In this document: positions 57,901 to 64,000 of the stretch, in pieces
How positions within the stretch are numbered: position 1 is the first letter of the stretch
Layout: each line of letters begins with the position of its first letter
Source: Pyxidicoccus sp. MSG2
GTDB lineage: Bacteria > Myxococcota > Myxococcia > Myxococcales > Myxococcaceae
Length of the DNA stretch: 64,000 bases
Reading direction: 5' to 3'
Assembly: GCF_026626705.1 (NCBI RefSeq)
Contig: NZ_JAPNKC010000001.1
Span: 9,752,001 to 9,816,000 of the forward strand
Translations under genes and position numbers: made by a program
The notes under the pieces: model-generated
The model's database searches: none
Seen by the model: only the letters and a program-made list of their open reading frames with translations
What the model was told of the DNA's origin: nothing

Positions 57901-59599
57901 GCAGCGACACCACCTGCTCCGGCGACCGGTCCATGCACACCGCCACTCGGGAGCCGGGAGCGCAGCGGCGCGCCAGCTCCGTGGCGAGCCCCGCCGCCCG
58001 CGCCTGGAGCTCCGCGTACCGGAGCACCTGGCCCCGCATGCTCACGGCGGGAGCGTCCGGCGTCTTCTCGGCCTGTGCGGCCACGAGGGCGTCGAGCGTC
58101 GAGGCGTCGCTGACCGCGCCCAGCGTGTCGTTCCAGCGTGCCAGCTCGCACCGCTCATCGGGCGTCAACAGGGGCAGGGCGCTGACGCGCGTGTCCGGGC
58201 GCGCGGCGGCCGCCTCGAGGAGTGTGAGGTAGCGCGCCGCGAACCGCGCGGCGGTGGCCGGCTCGAATAGCGCGGTGTTGTATTCGAGCGAACCACGCAC
58301 CTCGCCCTCCTCCTCGTGGAGAAGCAGCGACAGCTCGAAGGGCGACACCTCTTCCTCCACGTCCACCCGCGACGCGCGCACGCCGTCCAGCGTGGGCAGC
58401 ACCGGCGGCTGTTGGAGGGAGAACGCGACCTGGAAGAGCGGGGCGCGGCTGAGGCTCCGGTCCGGCCGCAGCTCCTCGACGAGCCGCTCGAAGGGAAGGT
58501 CCTGGTGCGCGTACGCGCCGAGCGCCTCGTCGCGGGTCCGGGCCAGCAACTGCCGGAACGTCAACCCACGCTCGAAGCGCGCGCGGAAGACGAGCGTGTT
58601 GGCGAAGAAGCCGATCAGCCCTTCCAGCTCCGGCTGGGGCCGGTTGGCGATGGGCGAGCCCACCAGCACGTCGTCGCTGCCGGAGTGGCGGTGCAGCAGC
58701 ACCTGGAAGGCCGCCAGCAGCGTCATGAAGAGCGAGCCGCCCTCACGGCGCGACAGCTCCTGGAGGGCGGCGGTCAGCGCCCGCGGGAGCACCACGGGGC
58801 AGCTGGCGCCCCGCGCGGCGAGCACCGCCGGCCGGGGTCGGTCCAGGGGCAGCTCCAGCACTCCGCTCGTGCCGGCGAGCCGCTCGCGCCACCAGCCCAG
58901 GAGCGCGTCGAGCGCGGCGCCCTCCAGCCGCTCGCGCTGCCACACCGCGAAGTCCGGGTACTGGAGGGGCAGCTCCGGCAGCCGCGCCGGCTCCTGACGG
59001 CGGAAGGCGCGGTAGAACTCCGCCAGCTCCTGCACCAGCACTCCAATGGACCAGCCGTCCGACACGATGTGGTGCAGCGTGACGACCAGGCCGTGACACC
59101 CGTCGCAGCGCACCACCGCCACCCGCAGCAGTGGGCCCTCGGAGAGGTTGAAGGGCCGCCGGGCCTGCTCGCGGGCCACTTCCCGGATGGACTCCTCCGC
59201 GCGGCCCGCGGCGGTGCGCTCGAACTCCTCCCACTGGACGGAGGCGGCCTCGGACACGCGCTGGACGGGCTGCCCGCCGTCCTGACGGAAGACGGTGCGC
59301 AGGCTGTCATGCCTGGCGAGCAGCCGCTCGAAGCTCCACCTGAGCGCACTCGAATCGAGCGGCCCTTCGAGGCGCAGCGCGGCCACGGTGTTGTAGCCCG
59401 CCTCGCCCGGCTGCACCTGCTCGAGGAACCAGAGCCGCTGCTGCGCGAAGGAGAGCGGCGCGGGGCCCGGACGCGAACGCCGGGGGATGCGCGGCGGCGT
59501 GGTGCCCCCGGTTCCCCCGCGGAGGCGCTGTTCCAGGCGGGCGCGCTGTGACTCGGACAGCAGGGCCCGTCGGTTCCGGAGCTCTTCGCGGGTGGGCAT
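54998..59599 (-). CDS. Nonribosomal peptide synthetase, C-A-T-C
   Basis: A 1533-residue NRPS. The first condensation domain (about 45-470) has an intact TLHHIVSDGWS (His176-His177, Asp181). The adenylation domain (about 490-990) shows VLYTSGSTGRPKG (A3), FYGATEVSG (A5), YRTGDLGRF (A7), GRIDTQVKIRGQRIEPGEIE (A8) and LSPNGKVD (A10). The carrier protein has FFSLGGHSLRA with the phosphopantetheine Ser1040. The last condensation-like domain (about 1080-1520) reads THRMAYDG, so the catalytic His is Arg1230. There is no thioesterase, reductase or epimerase. By eye the substrate code is roughly V-P-C-E-F-G-F-G-S-K; Val in place of Asp at the first position argues against a normal alpha-amino acid. 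It is flanked by an exporter gene and precursor genes. Confidence 0.92.
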   Translation of the reverse strand: MPTREELRNRRALLSESQRARLEQRLRGGTGGTTPPRIPRRSRPGPAPLSFAQQRLWFLEQVQPGEAGYNTVAALRLEGPLDSSALRWSFERLLARHDSLRTVFRQDGGQPVQRVSEAASVQWEEFERTAAGRAEESIREVAREQARRPFNLSEGPLLRVAVVRCDGCHGLVVTLHHIVSDGWSIGVLVQELAEFYRAFRRQEPARLPELPLQYPDFAVWQRERLEGAALDALLGWWRERLAGTSGVLELPLDRPRPAVLAARGASCPVVLPRALTAALQELSRREGGSLFMTLLAAFQVLLHRHSGSDDVLVGSPIANRPQPELEGLIGFFANTLVFRARFERGLTFRQLLARTRDEALGAYAHQDLPFERLVEELRPDRSLSRAPLFQVAFSLQQPPVLPTLDGVRASRVDVEEEVSPFELSLLLHEEEGEVRGSLEYNTALFEPATAARFAARYLTLLEAAAARPDTRVSALPLLTPDERCELARWNDTLGAVSDASTLDALVAAQAEKTPDAPAVSMRGQVLRYAELQARAAGLATELARRCAPGSRVAVCMDRSPEQVVSLLGILRAGCVCVPLDPGSPDERLAGILADAGAVLTLAEPHRAPRLRALGPAVLELEAASAPDSPAVPSRSLPDGAAFVLYTSGSTGRPKGVIVPHRGLVSQMRWMEGAFALGPRDVGLQKGGLGFVPSLCELFAPLCTGGRVVLADPAKSYDARHLMECVVDEGVTLLEVVPSVLELLLREEGIGRCASLRHVFSGGEPLPAALARRLHEALPLARLHNFYGATEVSGSMTWWPCEPTDTGQVPVGRAIANAEAYVLDEQLEPLPPGVWGEICVGGPVVSGGYLAAPDTTALKFVPDPFSGRAGARLYRTGDLGRFRADGALEVRGRIDTQVKIRGQRIEPGEIEAVLGRHPSVREVVVMAPPAPGSGEPRLCAWFVPQGPRPTSGELRRFLKERLPSYMVPESFVALDAMPLSPNGKVDRRRLPEPAAQDGDTQAEPVAPRSPLEQRIADVWSRVLGASRVGVFDDFFSLGGHSLRAAEVVSRLRSELQVDVPITAVFEHPTIAALAASLADAAPAGTSAGPPLTRVHRDGPLPLSFAQAQTLADERAGTQNLIPLSVRLRGALDAAALERALEALVRRHEILRTTYRRGDGGDVQVIHPAPAFRMERESLADLPPDAREREVQRSADAWHGVPFDLEREVPLLRAKLLELGTTEHVLLLATHRMAYDGQSLNVLIGELAAGYEAFAAGRAPSLPEPHVQYADFASWQRARFTGELATRRLAAWTARLAEARPTRLPADLPPSDAPRPGRLALPLPGELVAALEALGTRQGATLFRVGLAALAALLARGTGQERVWIGCPSASRDHLELEGLLGRFANVLVLGVDVSGDPSANELLRRTGEAFIEARAQEVPSALLREHVFPGGVPPFTTTFNVLNQLARPLGAFEVGSIAVEALEAPPESSEYDLGFTFEPRASLELVLDYRADRFQEDTARRLASSLVALLQGFAREPERPLSSLLAGVAAPARR

Positions 59600-59702
59600 C
59601 TGGGAAGGTGAGAAATCCTAGGAGTCGAGTGGTGTGTCTGCAACCGGATTCACGTGACGCGCATTCACGCGGCCTGCGATTCGAACGCAGTGTGTCTTTG
59701 TT

Positions 59703-61139
59703 TCACGCGGCAGGTGCGCTTGTGACCCGGGTGGGTGCGCGCCGCCAGCCTCCGCTCCAGAGGCGGAAGCCCAGGAACGATGCGCATGCGACGTTTTCGA
59801 TGAGCAGCCCGAGCCATCCGCCCGCGACGCCCCAGCCCAGCCGGTAGCCGAGCAGCCACATCAGCAACGGCGCACCGAGCCATGCGGTGACGATGCCGCT
59901 GAGGGCGGGGACGGTGGCATCACCGGTGCCGCGCAGCACGCCGGTGGCGACGGCGTTGGCGCCCCCCGCCACCTGCACGGCGGCGCCCAGCCAGAGCAAC
60001 TGGAACGCGAGCTCGCGGACGGGCACGTCGTTCGAGGCGGCCGCTGCCAGCGCGGAGCTGCCCAGCGCGAGCGTGAGCGCGACGCCCAGGGTAATGGTGC
60101 CGGTGAGTGCGAATGCGCGGGACGTCACGCGGCGGACCAGGGCCAGCCGGCCCGCGCCCACGGCCTGTCCCGCCATCACCGCGGCGGACTCGGCGATGGC
60201 AATCACCGGCAGCCCGAGGAAGCGCAGCAACTGGGACACCAACTGGTGCGCGGCCAGGGGCGCCGCGCCCAGGGGGGCAATCATCGCCGCCATCAGCCCA
60301 TAGGCGCCCAGCTCCAGGAGGGCCTGCACGCCGCTGGGCAGCCCCAGGCGCAGGAACTGGGAGAAGTGCTCGCGGCGCAGGGCGCGGAACGCCAGTCCGG
60401 CGCGCGCCTGCACCCGGGCCAGCCAGGCTGTCTCGACGGTGTTGGCGATGACCGTGGCGAGCGCCGCGCCCGTCACGCCCAGTCCGGCTCGGAAGATGAG
60501 CAGCCAGGCGAGGATGAGGTTGAGCGCGTTGCCCACGAAGGCCGCGCGCAACGGCGTCACGGCATCACCCGAGCCCAGGCGCACCTCTCCGAGCGCGACG
60601 GTGAGCAGCACCATGGGCGCACCGAATGACACGGTGCGCAGGTACTGCGCCGCGTGCTGGCCCGCCTCGACCGAGCCAGAGAGGCGCGGCAGCAGCGACG
60701 CCACGCCATGTCCCAGCAGGATGCTCGCCACGCCCGCGAGGAGCGCCGTGAGGACGCCCAGGCCGGCCTGTGTGGAGGCGTCGTGCTCCCGGCCCGCGCC
60801 TCGCGCCTGGGCCACCAGCGTCTTGGTGGCGCGGAACGCACCGAACCAGAAGGAGAGCAGGACGAAGGACGCCGTCCCTCCCAACGCGACGCCCGCGAGC
60901 GAGTCCGCGCCGAGCCGCGAGACGAACAGCGTGTCCATCAGCGTCATCAGGCTGTAGGACAGGGAGGAGAGCGCCGTTGGCACCGCGAGTCGCACCAGCT
61001 CGCGCCACGGCCGCTGCTCCCAGGTGAAGCCGCTGTCTTGCGTTGCTGGAGTCACGAAGGGGCCGGGAATTTCCTGCGCTGCGCCAGCATGCGGAGGCGG
61101 GTGCGCGACGCCCGCCTGCTCCGGAGGCGCGCCCGTCAT
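59703..61139 (-). CDS. MATE-family efflux transporter
   Basis: A 478-residue membrane protein with about twelve hydrophobic segments in two similar halves, typical of MATE (DinF/NorM-like) cation-coupled exporters: LVRLAVPTALSSLSYSLMTL with LMDTLFVSRLGADSLAGVAL in the first half, and FLRLGLPSGVQALLELGAYG in the second. I chose ATG 61139; a longer frame runs through the divergent agmatinase gene, and the N-terminal 35 residues are hydrophilic, so the true start could be slightly inside. It lies 103 bases upstream of the NRPS gene on the same strand and likely exports the product or protects the producer. Only 45 bases separate it from the divergent gene. Confidence 0.9.
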   Translation of the reverse strand: MTGAPPEQAGVAHPPPHAGAAQEIPGPFVTPATQDSGFTWEQRPWRELVRLAVPTALSSLSYSLMTLMDTLFVSRLGADSLAGVALGGTASFVLLSFWFGAFRATKTLVAQARGAGREHDASTQAGLGVLTALLAGVASILLGHGVASLLPRLSGSVEAGQHAAQYLRTVSFGAPMVLLTVALGEVRLGSGDAVTPLRAAFVGNALNLILAWLLIFRAGLGVTGAALATVIANTVETAWLARVQARAGLAFRALRREHFSQFLRLGLPSGVQALLELGAYGLMAAMIAPLGAAPLAAHQLVSQLLRFLGLPVIAIAESAAVMAGQAVGAGRLALVRRVTSRAFALTGTITLGVALTLALGSSALAAAASNDVPVRELAFQLLWLGAAVQVAGGANAVATGVLRGTGDATVPALSGIVTAWLGAPLLMWLLGYRLGWGVAGGWLGLLIENVACASFLGFRLWSGGWRRAPTRVTSAPAA

Positions 61140-61184
61140 CGACGGTGTGGAGTGCTCGGACTTGTATGTTATTGGGTCGGCACC

Positions 61185-62114
61185 ATGCAACAGACCCTCG
61201 GCGAGTACCTGCGGCACGGACAGATTCCCTTCCTGAGGCTCCCCCTCGCGGACTTCACACGCGGCGAGGCCGTGTATGAGGGCGCTTCCGCGGTCTTCAT
61301 CGGCGTCACCTACGATGGCGGGACGACCTATCAGCCCGGAGCCCGCTTCGCGCCGTACCACGTGCGCCGCGCGAGCGCTTCGGTGGAGCTGGGACGGCTG
61401 TCGCACGCATCACCTGAGGGCGGAGCCCTGGCGCGGGCGCTCGACGGTGGGAACGTGCCCCTGCCGCTGCTCAGCGCGGAGGGGATGCGCGCCGCCGTGG
61501 AGGCCGAGGTAACGCGAATCGTCACCAGCGGCGCGACGCCCTTCGTGGTGGGCGGAGACCACTCGGTGACGCTGCCGGTGCTGCGCGCGGTGGCGCGCAA
61601 GCACGGGCCCATTGCCCTGGTCCATGTGGATGCGCACTCCGACATGGCCGAGGGCGGCATGATGCTGGGTGAAGAGCGACATCACGGCACCACCATCCGC
61701 CATGCGCTCGCGGAGGGGCTCATCGCCCGGGGACAGCTCCACCAGATTGGCATCCGGCACTCGGGGGACCCCGACCTCATCCGCGAGCACGGTGCCACCG
61801 AGTACCGCATCGAGGACGTGGAGGACCGGGGCATCCCGGCCATCCTCGCGGAGGTGCGCGAGCGCCTCGGCCAGCATCCGGTCTACCTCACGTTCGACAT
61901 CGACGCGGTGGACCCTGCCTTCGCGCCGGGGACGGGGACGCCCGTGGCCGGAGGACTTTCCTCGCGTGAGGCGCTCCGCCTCGTCCGCTCGCTGGCCGGC
62001 TGCCGCCTGGTGGGCATGGACGTGGTCGAGGTCCTTCCCGCGCTGGACCAGTCCGACGTCACGTCGCTCCTCGCCGCGCAGCTGCTGCTCGAAGCCGTCG
62101 CCCTCCTTCCCTGA
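61185..62114 (+). CDS. Agmatinase/arginase-family amidinohydrolase
   Basis: A 309-residue ureohydrolase. All Mn-binding motifs are present: VVGGDHSVTLPV, VHVDAHSDMAEG and TFDIDAVDPAFAPGTGTP. HHGTTIRHALAEG is the agmatinase-like recognition loop. The enzyme would release urea from a guanidino compound (agmatine to putrescine, or guanidinobutyrate/guanidino-acyl substrates). It starts 45 bases from the divergent MATE gene, and 18 bases after its stop comes the methyltransferase gene, followed by a fatty acyl-AMP ligase gene. In aminopolyol polyketide clusters such enzymes remove an amidino group from an arginine-derived unit, so a biosynthetic role is possible; polyamine metabolism is the alternative. 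Confidence 0.88.
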   Translation: MQQTLGEYLRHGQIPFLRLPLADFTRGEAVYEGASAVFIGVTYDGGTTYQPGARFAPYHVRRASASVELGRLSHASPEGGALARALDGGNVPLPLLSAEGMRAAVEAEVTRIVTSGATPFVVGGDHSVTLPVLRAVARKHGPIALVHVDAHSDMAEGGMMLGEERHHGTTIRHALAEGLIARGQLHQIGIRHSGDPDLIREHGATEYRIEDVEDRGIPAILAEVRERLGQHPVYLTFDIDAVDPAFAPGTGTPVAGGLSSREALRLVRSLAGCRLVGMDVVEVLPALDQSDVTSLLAAQLLLEAVALLP

Positions 62115-62132
62115 GCCCGGAGTCTCCTCCGC

Positions 62133-63257
62133 ATGTCTTCCGCCGCCGTCCACGCCCACCACCCCGCCTGGCGCTGCCCCAACTGCAAGGGAGCCCTCTC
62201 GGGTGAGGAAGCTGCCTTCACCTGCGATGGCTGCGGGGACCGCTTCCCCCGCCTGGGCACGGTGCCCGTGCTCGTCCCGGACCCGGGGGCGTACATCGCT
62301 CGCAACGCGGTGGCGCTCGCGCGCTACGTCGGGGGACTGCAGATGCTCCTGGCGCGCGGGGAGCAGCTCGAGCAGGAGCAGCCCTTCCGCAAGAGCGCCA
62401 TGGAGCAGGCTCGGCGCGCGCTGACGGCGGACCTGGAGCTGGCGAGCGAGCAGCTCTTCGGGCTGGCCGCGTATGCGGACACCGCGTCGCTCATCCGGCT
62501 CGCGGCGGATCCCCCGCCCCAGGCTCCGGGCCTTCCGTTCGGCGAGTCGTGGGGCCCGGCGATGACGGGCTTCCTCCGCGCGGACTGGGGCGGAACCCCG
62601 GACGGTGAGAAGCAGATTGCCGCCATTCGTGGCGAGCTGGTGCGCTCCGTGGAGAAGCATGCCCGCCGTCGGGGCACCGCCGCGCTGCTGGGCGCCGGCA
62701 CGGGCCGCTTCGTGCACGAGCTGTCCGGCCACTTCGAGGCCACGTTCGGTGTCGACCTCTGCCTGGCCTACGTGGACTGGTACCACCGGCTCCTCCGGGG
62801 CCCGCTGCACCTGTGGGAGCTGAACTACCCGCAGCTCGGAGGCGACACCGTCGCCACGCCCATCGAGGCGAAGCTGACGCAGGAGGCCGCGGCCCGGATG
62901 GACGCGCGGAGCCTGGCGGTGGCGGATGCGCTGCACCTGCCCGTGGCGGACGGCTCGCTCTCGGCGGCCATCTCGGTCCACTTCACGGACTGCGTGCCGG
63001 CCCGCGCGCTGCTGGAAGAGCTGCGCCGCGTGCTGGAGCCGGACGGACTCTTCGTGAGCTACGGGCCGCTCCTGTACCGGGGCGTCGAGGACCCCGCGGA
63101 CTGGCTCACCCCCTCGGAGTGGAAGCACCTCTTCGCCGAGGCGCGGATGGAGCTGCTCGAGGAGCGATGGCTGGACCTGCCGTACTGGCAGGGCATGGAG
63201 CGGGCCATCCAGACGACGCACCGGGTGTGGAGCTTCACGCTCCGGAAGCTGCCCTGA
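62133..63257 (+). CDS. SAM-dependent methyltransferase with N-terminal zinc ribbon
   Basis: A 374-residue protein. Residues about 14-47 form a Trm112-like zinc ribbon (WRCPNCKGAL and FTCDGCGDRFPRLG, four Cys). After a helical region comes a class I methyltransferase fold: AALLGAGTGRFVHELSG (SAM-binding motif I, near residue 190), ATFGVDLCLAYVDWY, VADALHLPVADGSLSAAISV (motif II/III area) and LRRVLEPDGLFVSYGPLLYR. The pattern recalls carnosine N-methyltransferase-like (N2227) proteins, but this is not firm. The substrate is unknown. It lies between the agmatinase-type gene and a fatty acyl-AMP ligase gene, all on the plus strand, suggesting a joint pathway. Confidence 0.8.
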   Translation: MSSAAVHAHHPAWRCPNCKGALSGEEAAFTCDGCGDRFPRLGTVPVLVPDPGAYIARNAVALARYVGGLQMLLARGEQLEQEQPFRKSAMEQARRALTADLELASEQLFGLAAYADTASLIRLAADPPPQAPGLPFGESWGPAMTGFLRADWGGTPDGEKQIAAIRGELVRSVEKHARRRGTAALLGAGTGRFVHELSGHFEATFGVDLCLAYVDWYHRLLRGPLHLWELNYPQLGGDTVATPIEAKLTQEAAARMDARSLAVADALHLPVADGSLSAAISVHFTDCVPARALLEELRRVLEPDGLFVSYGPLLYRGVEDPADWLTPSEWKHLFAEARMELLEERWLDLPYWQGMERAIQTTHRVWSFTLRKLP

Positions 63258-63314
63258 GCCACACCGGGGCGGACGCTCCGCTCCCAACGTGACACGACAT
63301 TCGAGAGGATTCCC

Positions 63315-64000
63315 ATGCCCGGACACCCCCGGTCGGCCGCGACGTTGGTCGAGTTGCTGCGCCTGCGCGCTTCCACGCAGGCCACCCTTCCCGCCTTCAC
63401 GTTCCTCGGGGACGGGGAAGGGGACGAGCAGGGAATCACGTACCTGGAGCTGGACCGTCAGGCTCGGGCCATCGCCGTCTCGCTGAGCGAGTACGTCCGG
63501 CCGGGGGAGCGCGTCCTGCTGCTGTACCCGCCGGGCCTCGAGTACATCGCCGCCTTCTGGGGCTGCCTCTACGCGGGGGCCATCGCGGTTCCCGCCTATC
63601 CGCCAGACCCCTCGCGCCTCCACCGCACGCTGCCGCGCCTGGAGGTCATCGTGAAGGACGCGGGCGCCACCGTGGCGCTCACCACCGCGTTCATCGCGGA
63701 GATGGCCGAGGGGCTCGCCGGGCTCGCACCGGGGCTGGGGCACCTGCGCTGGCTGGCCTACGAGTCGCTCGTCGCGCCGGGCCGCGAGTCTGGCTGGAAG
63801 ACGCCGGACGTCGGCGCCGACTCACTCGCGTTCCTCCAGTACACGTCCGGCTCCACGTCCGCGCCCAAGGGCGTGATGCTGTCGCACGGGAATCTGCTGG
63901 CCAATGAGGAGATGATCCAGGCCGGCTTCGGGCTCGATGCGCACAGCGTCGTGGTGGGTTGGCTGCCGCTGTACCACGACATGGGGCTCATCGGTAACGT
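63315..64000 (+). CDS. Fatty acyl-AMP ligase (FAAL), 3' truncated by window end
   Basis: About 228 residues of an open frame that runs off the right edge. It begins at ATG 63315, 57 bases after the methyltransferase gene, with a modest GAGAGGA upstream. The sequence is typical of FAAL/FadD32-type adenylating enzymes: LLLYPPGLEYIAAFWGCLYA, AIAVPAYPPDPSRLHRTLPR, QYTSGSTSAPKGVMLSHGNL (AMP-binding A3 motif) and VVGWLPLYHDMGLIGNV, the last being a hallmark of FAALs. FAALs activate fatty acids as adenylates and pass them to an acyl carrier protein of a PKS or NRPS, so further biosynthetic genes are likely just outside the window. The diagnostic FAAL insertion lies beyond the edge. Confidence 0.9.
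   Translation, partial: MPGHPRSAATLVELLRLRASTQATLPAFTFLGDGEGDEQGITYLELDRQARAIAVSLSEYVRPGERVLLLYPPGLEYIAAFWGCLYAGAIAVPAYPPDPSRLHRTLPRLEVIVKDAGATVALTTAFIAEMAEGLAGLAPGLGHLRWLAYESLVAPGRESGWKTPDVGADSLAFLQYTSGSTSAPKGVMLSHGNLLANEEMIQAGFGLDAHSVVVGWLPLYHDMGLIGN

Overview
The window looks like a chromosomal segment of a myxobacterium of the family Myxococcaceae (Myxococcus, Corallococcus or Pyxidicoccus type). The base composition is very GC-rich, genes are packed tightly, TPR and Cys-rich lipoproteins are frequent, and the middle holds the adventurous gliding motility genes gltD-gltJ, a set known from this group. The species cannot be named from sequence alone. No rRNA, tRNA, CRISPR array, insertion sequence or origin was recognised, and no gene-free stretch exceeds 300 bases.

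Positions 1-16142 hold mostly housekeeping or orphan genes: the end of an amidohydrolase, a DUF2252 protein, a condensation-fold acyltransferase, a small SET-domain protein, a minus-strand ABC exporter operon (ATPase, permease, GldG-type protein, DUF4340 protein) with a near-consensus promoter, aspartate kinase, a large dimethylformamidase-like/NHL lipoprotein, an orphan sensor histidine kinase behind a tandem 21-bp repeat, an APH-fold phosphotransferase and CutA.

Positions 16296-19655 hold a compact four-gene toxin/immunity block that looks less GC-rich than its neighbours: a ketosynthase-like protein without its catalytic residues, an AHH-type nuclease, an Imm11-type (DUF1629) protein and an Imm49-like protein. 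A minus-strand pair follows (an uncharacterised protein and a zinc-finger DnaC-type AAA+ ATPase).

Positions 21522-46484 are the gliding motility cluster: gltD (agmU), gltE (aglT), gltF, gltG (pglI), gltH, an uncharacterised RGG-like/TPR gene, a terminator, the 12.3-kb gltI (agmK), and gltJ (agmX). In M. xanthus these products form the cytoplasmic, inner-membrane, periplasmic and outer-membrane parts of the Agl-Glt trans-envelope machine. Next come a Cys-rich lipoprotein, a MORN-like secreted protein, a TIGR04552-type protein in which I see a RelA/SpoT-type synthetase signature, and convergent ffh.

Positions 51263-64000 look like natural-product territory. Reading leftwards are a MATE exporter, a C-A-T-C NRPS, a small chorismate mutase, a fused PabA-PabB aminodeoxychorismate synthase and a class II DAHP synthase, i.e. 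an NRPS with its own shikimate/aminochorismate supply. Divergent from it are an agmatinase-family enzyme, a zinc-ribbon methyltransferase and the start of a fatty acyl-AMP ligase that runs off the window. The NRPS A domain appears to lack the Asp that binds an alpha-amino group, and its last C domain lacks the catalytic His, so the product is likely unusual.
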